Below, piece after piece: positions 1 through 5,053 of a stretch of DNA of 6,286 nt. The stretch is from Planctomycetia bacterium (GTDB taxonomy: Bacteria; Planctomycetota; Phycisphaerae; Phycisphaerales; SM1A02): contig JAACEA010000358.1 in assembly GCA_009936695.1 (NCBI GenBank), positions 1 through 6,286 of the forward strand. The letters run 5' to 3'. How positions within the stretch are numbered: position 1 is the first letter of the stretch; each line of letters starts with the position of its first letter. Under the pieces are notes generated by a model that worked only from the letters and a program-made list of their open reading frames with translations, searched no databases and was not told where the DNA came from. Made by a program: the position numbers and the translations under genes.

Positions 1-242
1 GCTCGGGGGCCTTCGTCGTCGTCTGCGGTGGCGTCCGGCGCAGGCCCGTCCACGGCATCCGTGGCGGTGGGCAGGGGCGGCCCCTCGGCGTGACCGGTGT
101 TCTCGATCGGCCCGATGGCGGTGGCGGCAAAGGCCACGACACCGAGAATCGCGAGCCCGATCCCGAACATCGTGGTGGTGAAACATCGGGAACCGACCGG
201 GGTGGTCCGGGCGTGCGAGATCGTTCGAGGCGGGAGCGTCAT
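1..242 (-). CDS. Membrane-anchored or secreted protein, N-terminal part (runs off left edge)
   Basis: I do not recognise the family. The visible 80 residues begin MTLPPRTISHARTTPVGSR, a basic, Thr-rich segment. One hydrophobic helix follows at about residues 25-44 (MFGIGLAILGVVAFAATAIG). After it comes a Pro/Ala/Asp-rich, low-complexity stretch ending in an acidic run (DDDE). This is the pattern of a signal anchor or uncleaved signal peptide followed by an extracytoplasmic linker; the functional domain would lie beyond the window. The start at 242 is chosen because GGAG sits 8 nt upstream and the ATG overlaps the TGA of the preceding P-loop gene in an ATGA junction. That junction implies translational coupling and one transcript. 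A second ATG at 170 (residue 25) would leave just the hydrophobic helix and is less likely. The reading frame is open to the window edge, so length and function are unknown. Confidence 0.7.
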   Translation of the reverse strand, partial: MTLPPRTISHARTTPVGSRCFTTTMFGIGLAILGVVAFAATAIGPIENTGHAEGPPLPTATDAVDGPAPDATADDDEGPR

Positions 243-808
243 GATGCGATCTCCGGCGGCTGGTCGATGGCGGTCTGCAGCGCCTCGAGCAGGACATCGA
301 TCTCCGAGACATGGGTCACCCGTCGGCGCTCAAGCCGGTGCCAGGTCGGGTCTTCGAACCGCCGGGCGTACCGTCTCGCCCGCTCCGGGTGGGTCTGCCA
401 TGTCCAGACGACCATGGATCGTTCCCGATCGAGGCTGAAGAGATCGCGGACCCGTTCCCGGTTGCCGTTCCACAGGCGGGTCCGTCCGAAAGCGCGTCGA
501 AGCGATCGGCGACCGACCCGCCATGTCGCGAGCCAGCGCGGCGGATGCAACCAGACCACGTGCGTCGCGTCGCTCCAGACCTCATCGAGGACCGCCCGGT
601 AGTTGCCATCGATCACCCAGGACTCGTGGATCTTCATGAACTCCCGGACACGATCGCGGAATGCCGCTTCGGGGAGCGGGGTCCAGTTCGGCTGATGGTG
701 CACGGCGTCGAGTTCGAGGGTCGGAATCCCGCACGTGCCGGCGAGTCGTCGAGCAAGGGTGCTCTTGCCCGCGCCGCTGCATCCGACGATGGAGATTCGG
801 AGGTCCAT
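239..808 (-). CDS. P-loop NTPase, FlaR/adenylate-kinase-like family
   Basis: A 189-residue cytoplasmic P-loop protein. Residues 4-9 form a short beta strand leading into a Walker A motif, GCSGAGKST at residues 9-17. Next come LELDAVHHQPNW (31-42), WVIDGNYRAVLDEVW (64-78), a hydrophobic strand VVWLHPPR (84-91) and RLWNGNRERV (111-120). The LD...NW, DGNYR and LWNGNRE blocks are familiar from small kinase-like proteins annotated as 'DNA topology modulation protein FlaR' or AAA family/adenylate kinase-like. The length fits that family. The Arg-rich region at 90-165 could serve as a lid or nucleotide-binding surface; that is inference. Substrate and role are not established for most of these proteins, so only nucleotide-dependent kinase-like activity is suggested. 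The start ATG at 808 has a weak Shine-Dalgarno (GGA about 10 nt upstream). The stop overlaps the start of the next gene by four bases. It is divergent from the small membrane-protein gene at 884. Confidence 0.88.
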   Translation of the reverse strand: MDLRISIVGCSGAGKSTLARRLAGTCGIPTLELDAVHHQPNWTPLPEAAFRDRVREFMKIHESWVIDGNYRAVLDEVWSDATHVVWLHPPRWLATWRVGRRSLRRAFGRTRLWNGNRERVRDLFSLDRERSMVVWTWQTHPERARRYARRFEDPTWHRLERRRVTHVSEIDVLLEALQTAIDQPPEIAS

Positions 809-883
809 GAGCCGATCATCCTACGAGGTGACGGCCGGAACACGCTTCGGCCACACACGTCGACTCAACTTGGAAGGAAACCC
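809..883. promoter_or_regulatory. Divergent intergenic region between P-loop gene and DUF6868 gene
   Basis: These 75 bases separate two genes read in opposite directions, so promoters for both should lie here or overlap the gene starts. An imperfect inverted repeat at 833-839/846-852 (GGCCGGA, 6-nt loop, TTCGGCC) could be an operator or leader hairpin. I could not pick convincing -35/-10 boxes. GGAAGG at 872-877 is the ribosome binding site for the plus-strand gene. Confidence 0.4.
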
Positions 884-1135
884 ATGGATCAGTTCGACCT
901 GGACACCTGCACGCGTTTCTTCATGTGGGGGAGCATCCTCAACGCCGGCCTCATGATGGCGACGACGTTCGGCTGGATGTTCTTCCGCTCGAGGGCCCAC
1001 GCGATCCACGCCAGGATCTTCGGCGTGTCCTCGGTCACGGTCGACGTCGCCGCCTACGCCTATCTGGGGATCTGGAAGGCCCTGACGCTCGTCTTCTTCA
1101 TCTGCCCGTGGTTGGCCCTGTTGATTCTGGCGTGA
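884..1135 (+). CDS. Small two-helix membrane protein, DUF6868-like
   Basis: An 83-residue protein with two hydrophobic helices, about residues 13-33 (MWGSILNAGLMMATTFGWMFF) and 60-82 (YLGIWKALTLVFFICPWLALLIL). Between them lies a basic loop with RSRAHAIHARIFGVS. The pattern 'D...RFFMW..ILN.G......W', a short R/H-rich loop, then 'Y..LGI.K...LVF...PWLALLIL' and an immediate stop matches small membrane proteins classed as DUF6868. The family assignment comes from recalled sequence resemblance and I could not search it. Function is unknown. The start at 884 is preferred to upstream in-frame starts because it has a strong Shine-Dalgarno, GGAAGG, 6 nt upstream. Upstream extensions would run antisense through the P-loop gene and add no membrane-protein features. 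It is monocistronic: the gene to its right is on the opposite strand and converges on it. Confidence 0.82.
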   Translation: MDQFDLDTCTRFFMWGSILNAGLMMATTFGWMFFRSRAHAIHARIFGVSSVTVDVAAYAYLGIWKALTLVFFICPWLALLILA

Positions 1136-1137
1136 CG

Positions 1138-1152
1138 CGGTCGGGTCGACCG
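1138..1152 (+). terminator. Weak hairpin just after the small membrane-protein gene
   Basis: CGGTCG (1138-1143), loop GGT, CGACCG (1147-1152): a perfect 6-bp stem starting 3 nt after the stop codon. No T-run follows, so it is more likely an mRNA 3'-end stabiliser or a weak or factor-dependent stop than a classical intrinsic terminator. Confidence 0.25.
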
Positions 1153-1192
1153 TCGGATGCCTCCACGCGGGACCGCCCGACACGGGTCCACT

Positions 1193-1225
1193 CATGAAGA
1201 AACAACGGTCGCACGAGTGCGACCG
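1193..1225 (-). terminator. Intrinsic terminator of the beta-helix protein gene
   Basis: A perfect 8-bp stem (CGGTCGCA at 1206-1213, TGCGACCG at 1218-1225) closes a 4-nt loop. On the minus strand it is followed directly by TTGTTTCTTCAT, a T-rich tail. It begins 28 nt after the stop of the secreted beta-helix protein. On the plus strand the trailing sequence is GC-rich with few Ts, so termination of the converging small-gene transcript would be weaker. Confidence 0.6.
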
Positions 1226-1253
1226 CCGCTTCATTCCTGGAGTGGATCGACGT

Positions 1254-2213
1254 TCACTCGGACCAGGCGGCGAGCATCAGGCCGAGGTCCGCACCGCCGA
1301 CGGTGTCGTCGCCGTTCAGGTCGCCGAGGCCCGGCTGCCCCCAGTTCGCGAGCAGGAGTCCGAGGTCCGCACCGTTCACGGCGCCGTCGCCGTTGAGGTC
1401 TGCGTCGATCCCGTCGAAGGTGCATTCGCAGGACTCGTCGATGCATCCCATGACCATGGTGATCGTGCCGCCGAAAACCTGTGACGTGCCCGGTACGTCC
1501 GAGGCGTCATTGCCGCAGATGCGACTGCCGTCGAGCATGATCTCGCCCTCGGTGCTCATGCCGAAGCCGCCCCCACTGTGTTCCGCCGAATTGCCGCTGA
1601 CCTCGGTGTCGATGAGCCTCACGAGGCCCTCCCCGAGCCAGCCGGCGCCGCCATAGCCAGCGTCGAACTTCGGATGCGACGCGGTGTTCCCAGAGATCTC
1701 GCACGAATCGAAGGTGATGGGCAGGAAAGGGAGGGTGTTGAGGAACATGCCACCGCCCTGAAACTCGGCGTGGTCTCCGCTGATCACGCAGTTCTCGAGA
1801 TCCACCAGGGAATGCCTGACCCACAGGCCGCCGCCGTATTCGGCGAACCCGTTGGTGATCACGGTGTTCTCCACCCGCGCGGTCTCGCCGACCGCCAGGA
1901 TGATGGCGAGGACCTGTCCGGCGCCCTGGCCGTCGAGAATCGTCGCGGGCCGTCCCTGGTCGTCCACGGCGCCGCGGATCTCGAAGCCCGGTCCGTACAT
2001 GATGACCGGCTCGTCCAGCAGGTAGGTTCCGGCCGCGATCTCGATCACGTCGCCGGAGGTCGCGACGGCGGCGGCCGCGGCGGGATCGGTGAAGTCGCAC
2101 GACCCGTCCAGGCAGACCGTGATGGTGTCGGCCGCGGCCGAGGCGCCGATGAGTCCGGTGATCGCGGTGGCCGCGAGGAGATGGTTGCGGTTGGAAAGCG
2201 TCTTCGAGTTCAT
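1254..2213 (-). CDS. Secreted right-handed beta-helix protein with C-terminal dockerin-like repeats
   Basis: A 319-residue exported protein. Residues 1-28 form a Sec signal peptide: a basic start (NSKTLSNRNH), the core LLAATAITGLIGAS, and a predicted cut after ASAAA before DTITVC. Residues ~45-100 resemble the N-terminal cap of pectate-lyase-like proteins (GDVIEIAAGTYLLDEPV, then TILDGQG). Residues ~110-250 carry degenerate beta-helix rungs rich in 'N.VI..G.AEYGGGL', 'C.ISG..A...GGGM', 'CEISGNTAS' and 'EVSGNSAEHSGGG'. A Cys-rich hinge (CIDESCEC, 257-264) leads to two calcium-loop repeats, DLNGDGAVNGADLGLLLANW (272-291) and DLNGDDTVGGADLGLMLAAW (298-317). These have Asp/Asn at the positions dockerin type I loops use for calcium, and such tails are common on exported Phycisphaerae proteins. 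No pectinolytic catalytic residues could be assigned, so it may be structural or adhesive. The ATG at 2213 has a strong ribosome site (AGGGG, 6 nt upstream). Confidence 0.9.
   Translation of the reverse strand: MNSKTLSNRNHLLAATAITGLIGASAAADTITVCLDGSCDFTDPAAAAAVATSGDVIEIAAGTYLLDEPVIMYGPGFEIRGAVDDQGRPATILDGQGAGQVLAIILAVGETARVENTVITNGFAEYGGGLWVRHSLVDLENCVISGDHAEFQGGGMFLNTLPFLPITFDSCEISGNTASHPKFDAGYGGAGWLGEGLVRLIDTEVSGNSAEHSGGGFGMSTEGEIMLDGSRICGNDASDVPGTSQVFGGTITMVMGCIDESCECTFDGIDADLNGDGAVNGADLGLLLANWGQPGLGDLNGDDTVGGADLGLMLAAWSE
1283..1400 (-). repeat. Tandem 78-bp repeat coding for the dockerin-like units
   Basis: The stretches 1283-1322 and 1361-1400 match at 34 of 40 bases and lie exactly 78 bp (26 codons) apart, the spacing of the two DLNGD...GADLG protein repeats. 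This similarity at DNA level suggests duplication of one unit or homogenisation through recombination. The intervening bases, which code for LLLANWGQPGLG, are less constrained. Confidence 0.75.
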
Positions 2214-2282
2214 TGATCACCCCTGGTTCTGATGGAGAAGGCATGGCGTCCGTTCGTGGGACGGTTGCTCCTCATTCGATTG

Positions 2283-2310
2283 AATCTAGCAGGTGTTCCC
2301 CGGAAGTCAG
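2283..2310 (-). promoter_or_regulatory. Candidate promoter of the beta-helix gene
   Basis: On the minus strand, CTGACT (2305-2310) resembles a -35 box, 4 of 6 to TTGACA. A 16-nt spacer follows, then TAGATT (2283-2288) resembles a -10 box, 4 of 6 to TATAAT, preceded by an extended TGC. It lies about 70 nt upstream of the start codon. This was matched by eye to a sigma-70-like consensus; planctomycete promoters are poorly defined. Confidence 0.3.
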
Positions 2311-2349
2311 GTGGAGCGAAGGTCGACGGCGAAAAATCGCCACGCGGCG

Positions 2350-2359
2350 GGAAATTTCC
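2350..2359. promoter_or_regulatory. GGAAATTTCC palindrome, possible operator
   Basis: A perfect 10-bp palindrome in a short AT-rich patch, 136 nt before the beta-helix start codon and just upstream of its candidate -35 box. Nine of its bases recur at 3397-3405, upstream of the other exported-protein gene, and I did not notice the motif elsewhere in the window. A regulator binding site is inference. Confidence 0.3.
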
Positions 2360-2484
2360 GGCTGTTGTAGCCATTGCAAGGTACGGGCTCGCCGCAAAGA
2401 TCACGGGATCGGTCTTCAGTCGCGACGGCGAAGGGGTGACCGTCGAACTCGATCGACGATGCGAAGTCGTCGTGACAGCGATCG

Positions 2485-2527
2485 CGGGATGAAATCGGCC
2501 GCCGACCCTTTGCAGGGTCGGCGGCCG
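2485..2527 (-). terminator. Strong hairpin terminator of the PEP-CTERM gene
   Basis: A perfect 14-bp stem (2496-2509 with 2514-2527) closes a TTGC/GCAA loop. It lies 28 nt after the stop codon of the PEP-CTERM gene, the same spacing as the terminator at 1193-1225. On the minus strand the stem is followed by ATTTCAT, a short T-rich tail. The stem is very stable; the tail is weak, so release may be partly factor-assisted. Confidence 0.6.
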
Positions 2528-2555
2528 TCGTTGGGATCGTGATGATCGACTCGAG

Positions 2556-3206
2556 TCAGTTCGAGCGTCGACGCCGAGCGCCGAGTCCCGCGATGCCGAG
2601 CAGCGCCAGGGCGCCGGGTGCGGGGATCTGGGCCATGGACACGGCGTCGATGCCGGCCCAACCCTCGGCGCCTTCGAACGCGCCGGTCACGAGTCGAATC
2701 TGGATGAGGACGGAGTCCGCCGAATCCGGGGCGACGAGCCCGTCCATGCCGAAGAGGCTCCAGCTGTCGGTGTAGTTCCAGACCTGGAGTCCGGTGGCAC
2801 TGCCCTGGACGCCGCCTCCGCTGCTCCCGTCGCCGTCGAACCAGAGCACTTCGTAGAAGGCGACCGAGCCGGGACCCGGGACGCCGACGCCGGCGAAGGA
2901 GAAGTCGTAGGTCTCGCCTCCGATGAGCGAGCCGGCAGCGGTCTGCTGCTGGATCTCGGACACGGGGCCGAAGTCCGGGGCGCCGAACACGCCGAGGTAC
3001 ATGAACTCATTGCCCTCGTATACGGTCGTGGTGCCGTTGGCGGAGACGCGATCCGTGAACGCCAAGGCGGACCCGCCGAAGATCTCCAACTGGTTCCATC
3101 CATCGGCGTCTTCGCCGGTGCCGGCTTCGAAGCCGCCGTTCACCACGAGGTCACCCATCGCGGGGGAGGCGATGGCCACCGCGCACAAAACTTGCCACAT
3201 CTTCAT
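2556..3206 (-). CDS. Exported PEP-CTERM protein with jelly-roll-like N-terminal domain
   Basis: A 216-residue protein. Residues 1-18 form a Sec signal peptide (MKMWQVLCAVAIASPAMG, cut before DLVVNGGFE). The mature part opens with 'LVVNGGFEAGTGEDADGW', a start common to secreted beta-sandwich, carbohydrate-binding-like domains, and continues in beta-rich, Gly/Ser-rich sequence. A late 'GWAGIDAVSM' segment (182-191) is typical of these proteins just before the sorting signal. The C-terminus is IPAPGA (194-199), a hydrophobic helix LALLGIAGLGA (200-210) and RRRRSN. This is the three-part PEP-CTERM signal, normally processed at the membrane by an exosortase; the middle motif is PAPGA rather than canonical PEP. 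No exosortase gene is in the window. Ligand is unknown. The ATG at 3206 is chosen over an upstream in-frame extension because the signal peptide begins there and AAGGAG lies 6 nt upstream. A strong hairpin terminator follows the gene. Confidence 0.9.
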   Translation of the reverse strand: MKMWQVLCAVAIASPAMGDLVVNGGFEAGTGEDADGWNQLEIFGGSALAFTDRVSANGTTTVYEGNEFMYLGVFGAPDFGPVSEIQQQTAAGSLIGGETYDFSFAGVGVPGPGSVAFYEVLWFDGDGSSGGGVQGSATGLQVWNYTDSWSLFGMDGLVAPDSADSVLIQIRLVTGAFEGAEGWAGIDAVSMAQIPAPGALALLGIAGLGARRRRSN

Positions 3207-3228
3207 TCTTCGAACTCCTTGGTTTGGG

Positions 3229-3263
3229 AACGGATGCGCCCCACCCGCGGGTGCGCTTCCGTT
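3229..3263 (-). promoter_or_regulatory. Leader hairpin upstream of the PEP-CTERM ribosome binding site
   Basis: AACGGATGCGC (3229-3239) pairs with GCGCTTCCGTT (3253-3263) over 11 bp with one mismatch. The 13-nt loop region holds most of a second dyad, CACCCGCGGGTG (3242-3253). The element ends about 10 nt before the AAGGAG ribosome site. It could be a 5'-leader stem-loop influencing translation, a protein-binding dyad, or an upstream terminator without a T-run. Confidence 0.4.
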
Positions 3264-3420
3264 ACCTACCAGACACGAAACCCGGGATTGAAACAAGCGT
3301 GTGGTCTTGGATTCGGGAGAATATGAACCGAAGTCGCGAGCATTCACGCAGCGGAAACTTTCTCCGGCGTCGAGCGCCGTTCGCGGCGTGAAACATGGAA
3401 ATTTCAATCCGTGTTTCGGC

Positions 3421-3460
3421 GATGACCCGAGATGATCCGAGAGGATCCGCGATGATCGGC
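3421..3460. repeat. Four degenerate 10-bp tandem repeats (GATGATCCGA-like)
   Basis: Units read GATGACCCGA, GATGATCCGA, GAGGATCCGC and GATGATCGGC; each differs from the second by one or two bases. The 10-bp period is close to one helical turn. They lie 20 bp past the Coq4-like stop codon and upstream of the PEP-CTERM gene. This could be a phased protein-binding array or simple slippage expansion. Confidence 0.55.
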
Positions 3461-3479
3461 GTTCGATCCGAACGGACAT

Positions 3480-4556
3480 TCAGTCCTTGGTGTTCTTTCC
3501 TGCGAGCAGTCGTTCGAGGATCGACTTCTTCCGCTCGATCAGATCGGGACTGTTCCGCTGTCCGACGACGCCGACCTGGCCGCACCACTGATCCTCCGAC
3601 GTCGCGATGATCGCACCCTCGGGATCGACTCCGAAGTCACGGCGGACATCCGCGAGCGGCCGTTCCAGGTGTGGTTCGAAGTCGAAGTCGAGCTGGAGGT
3701 AGTTCACGGACGCCTTCGCCCCGCGTTCGAAGGCACGCAGCACGATCTCGGGCTTGAACTGGTTCTTCCAGGACCGCAGTCCCTTGTCGAACTGAAGGCC
3801 GATCTGGAACTGCGCGATGTAACCGATCAACGCCTTTCCCATGTCGAGGTCCATCATCCCGCTGTCGAAGGCGACCACGCAGGTCTCCCCCAGGGGGGAC
3901 GTCGGGTATCCCGCCAGGACATGGTGCATGTCGTGGATGGTGAGCGAATTGGAGAAGAAGGCGCCGGGGGTCCCGGGGAGCGGGAAATCGTTGTCGTCGT
4001 AGTAGCGGATGAGCGTCTCGCCGAACGTCCCTTGCGGGAGTTCGCGGAAACGCTCGTACCGGGCGAGCGTCTCCCGGTCCCCATCGACGTGGAGGGCGCT
4101 CTCCGCCAGCTTGATGGTGCCCTTCCAAAGCGGTGCCCCGACCTCGAGGGAAAGAGGTCGATAGAGACAGATCGCCATGCCGGTGACGGCTTCGTGGCTC
4201 AACTGGTGAAGCCGCTTCGTGAACTTTCGATCGATTCCGAGCGCGTCGCCGAGCCTGCCGACGGCGTCGATCCGTTCCTGTTCGTGATCTTCTTCCACAA
4301 ACGGGAGGATCCCCGCCATGTTCATCACCTCCAGGGCGAGTTCGTGATCATCGCCGACGATTTCGCCGGCCCGGGAGATCGGAACCGTCGGGGCATCGGG
4401 GTCGAAGGTGGTTTCGAAGAGATGCGTCGCGAGTGCGTGGAACGTCTCGAGGTGGATCTCGTGCAAGGGAAACCGACCGTCGTCCGTGGCGACCTGCTTG
4501 AGGATCGCGAGGATCGAGGCCGCTTGTTCATCACGGACGGCAAGGATCTTCTTCAA
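3480..4556 (-). CDS. TerB-like / Coq4-like two-domain protein
   Basis: A 358-residue protein with no signal peptide or clear membrane helix. Residues ~5-115 look like a TerB-type helical bundle: 'AILKQVATDDGRFPLHEIHLETFHAL' has the 'A..DG....E' signature, followed by a second half around 'EVMNMAGILPFVEEDHEQERIDAV'. Residues ~145-325 look like Coq4. They include LPQGTFGETLIRYYDDND (173-190), a full metal motif HDxxHx11E (H208, D209, H212, E224 within HDMHHVLAGYPTSPLGE), and the closing 'DFDFEPHLERPLADVRRDFGV'. Coq4 binds a metal ion and acts in ubiquinone synthesis, recently assigned to C1 oxidative decarboxylation. Planctomycetes typically use menaquinone, so the substrate here is open. The start is a TTG at 4556: a TGA lies two codons upstream, GGAG is 8 nt upstream, and the next ATG (residue 78) would cut the TerB-like part. 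It lies 61 bp after the DoxX-like gene, likely the last gene of the operon. Confidence 0.85.
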   Translation of the reverse strand: MKKILAVRDEQAASILAILKQVATDDGRFPLHEIHLETFHALATHLFETTFDPDAPTVPISRAGEIVGDDHELALEVMNMAGILPFVEEDHEQERIDAVGRLGDALGIDRKFTKRLHQLSHEAVTGMAICLYRPLSLEVGAPLWKGTIKLAESALHVDGDRETLARYERFRELPQGTFGETLIRYYDDNDFPLPGTPGAFFSNSLTIHDMHHVLAGYPTSPLGETCVVAFDSGMMDLDMGKALIGYIAQFQIGLQFDKGLRSWKNQFKPEIVLRAFERGAKASVNYLQLDFDFEPHLERPLADVRRDFGVDPEGAIIATSEDQWCGQVGVVGQRNSPDLIERKKSILERLLAGKNTKD

Positions 4557-4617
4557 CGTTCAAACTCCGGTGTGGTCTCGGGGAGGCGGCCTCGGATTCG
4601 TGGGTCGAACGCGAAGG

Positions 4618-5052
4618 CTATCCGTTCCCGCGGTGACCTGCTTCGCGTTTCCACGGTCTCCCGAGCAGCACGAGGACCATGAGCAGCACGGCCTGGATGA
4701 TCCACCGCACCACGTGTCCGGCGGTGGACAGGCGGGTGCCGTCGAATGGAAGATCGTTCATCCACATGTTGAGGTTGGCCAGCGACATCGCGAGCACCAG
4801 CAGGATCAGCAGTCGGGCGGACCAACGCCGGGCGACGGGGACGATCAGGCCCAGGCCGAGGAGGATCTCGAGGCCGCCGCTCGTGAAGTTCCAGAACCGC
4901 GGCCAACCGAGATACGCCGGCACGATCGCCTCGAACGGCTCCGGTTTCCGGAAGTGCTGGATGCCGATCCCGACGAACGAGATCCCGATCGCCGTCGCGA
5001 TGATCAAGATCGCCGCGGCGCGGATTCGTGAGATGCGGGGATCGGCGTCCAC
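4618..5052 (-). CDS. DoxX-like four-helix integral membrane protein
   Basis: A 144-residue membrane protein with four hydrophobic helices at about residues 12-33, 55-73, 78-96 and 114-131. The blocks 'FVGIGIQHFRKPEPFEAIVPAYLGWPRFW' (26-54), 'SGGLEILLGLGLIVP' (58-72) and 'ANLNMWMND' (92-100) match the DoxX family, whose members carry G...HF..P..F..IVP followed by SG..EI.LG. The name comes from a thiosulfate:quinone oxidoreductase subunit, but most relatives have no proven substrate, so a redox role is only suggested. The start is GTG at 5052, one base after the TGA of trhA. An in-frame TGA lies three codons upstream and no clear Shine-Dalgarno is seen, so expression probably depends on translational coupling to trhA. 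The C-terminal tail (RPWKREAGHRGNG) is basic and probably cytoplasmic. Confidence 0.87.
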   Translation of the reverse strand: MDADPRISRIRAAAILIIATAIGISFVGIGIQHFRKPEPFEAIVPAYLGWPRFWNFTSGGLEILLGLGLIVPVARRWSARLLILLVLAMSLANLNMWMNDLPFDGTRLSTAGHVVRWIIQAVLLMVLVLLGRPWKREAGHRGNG

Positions 5053-5053
5053 G

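Larger units (their letters stand above)
2214..2555. other. 342-bp intergenic region upstream of the beta-helix gene
   Basis: No gene is supported here. Short plus-strand frames (for example 2232-2492) use third-position A/T far more than neighbouring genes and show no family features. The region contains the terminator of the PEP-CTERM gene at its right end, a perfect 10-bp palindrome GGAAATTTCC at 2350-2359, a candidate promoter at 2283-2310, and the ribosome binding site of the beta-helix gene at its left end. About 270 bases between terminator and start codon form the promoter and leader of the beta-helix gene. Confidence 0.7.
3207..3479. other. 273-bp intergenic region upstream of the PEP-CTERM gene
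   Basis: No gene is supported. Reading minus-strand from the Coq4-like stop, it contains a 6-bp hairpin (3460-3474, CGTTCG/CGAACG, loop of 3), a 10-bp tandem repeat (3421-3460), the GGAAATTTC element (3397-3405), a 9-bp inverted repeat (TTTCAATCC at 3402-3410 and GGATTGAAA at 3285-3293), and a long leader hairpin (3229-3263). I find no convincing T-tailed terminator for the upstream operon, so some readthrough into the PEP-CTERM gene is possible. I could not assign a promoter with confidence. Confidence 0.6.

Noticed and set aside
311..883. Upstream extension of the small membrane-protein frame
   Set aside because: It runs antisense through the P-loop gene, and the best ribosome site and membrane-protein start are at 884.
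1578..2216. 212-codon plus-strand open frame opposite the beta-helix gene
   Set aside because: The minus strand has a signal peptide, beta-helix rungs, tail repeats and a ribosome site; the plus frame is its shadow.
2232..2492. 86-codon plus-strand frame in the intergenic region
   Set aside because: Third-position G/C is visibly lower than in real genes here, no good ribosome site or family match is seen, and it runs into the terminator stem region.
3285..3410. GGATTGAAA / TTTCAATCC inverted repeat considered as insertion-sequence ends
   Set aside because: Arms are only 9 bp, about 108 bp apart, with no transposase and no target duplication; kept only as a note in the intergenic entry.
3421..3460. 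Short repeats considered as a CRISPR array
   Set aside because: Units are 10 bp with no spacers and no cas genes.
3207..3479. N-terminal extension of the PEP-CTERM frame up to 3479
   Set aside because: It would bury the signal peptide 91 residues inside the protein and ignore the AAGGAG site before the ATG at 3206.
3669..4682. 337-codon plus-strand open frame opposite the Coq4-like gene
   Set aside because: It is antisense to a gene with clear motifs, its composition is rich in E/G/R/V as expected for a GC-rich shadow frame, and it shows no family features.
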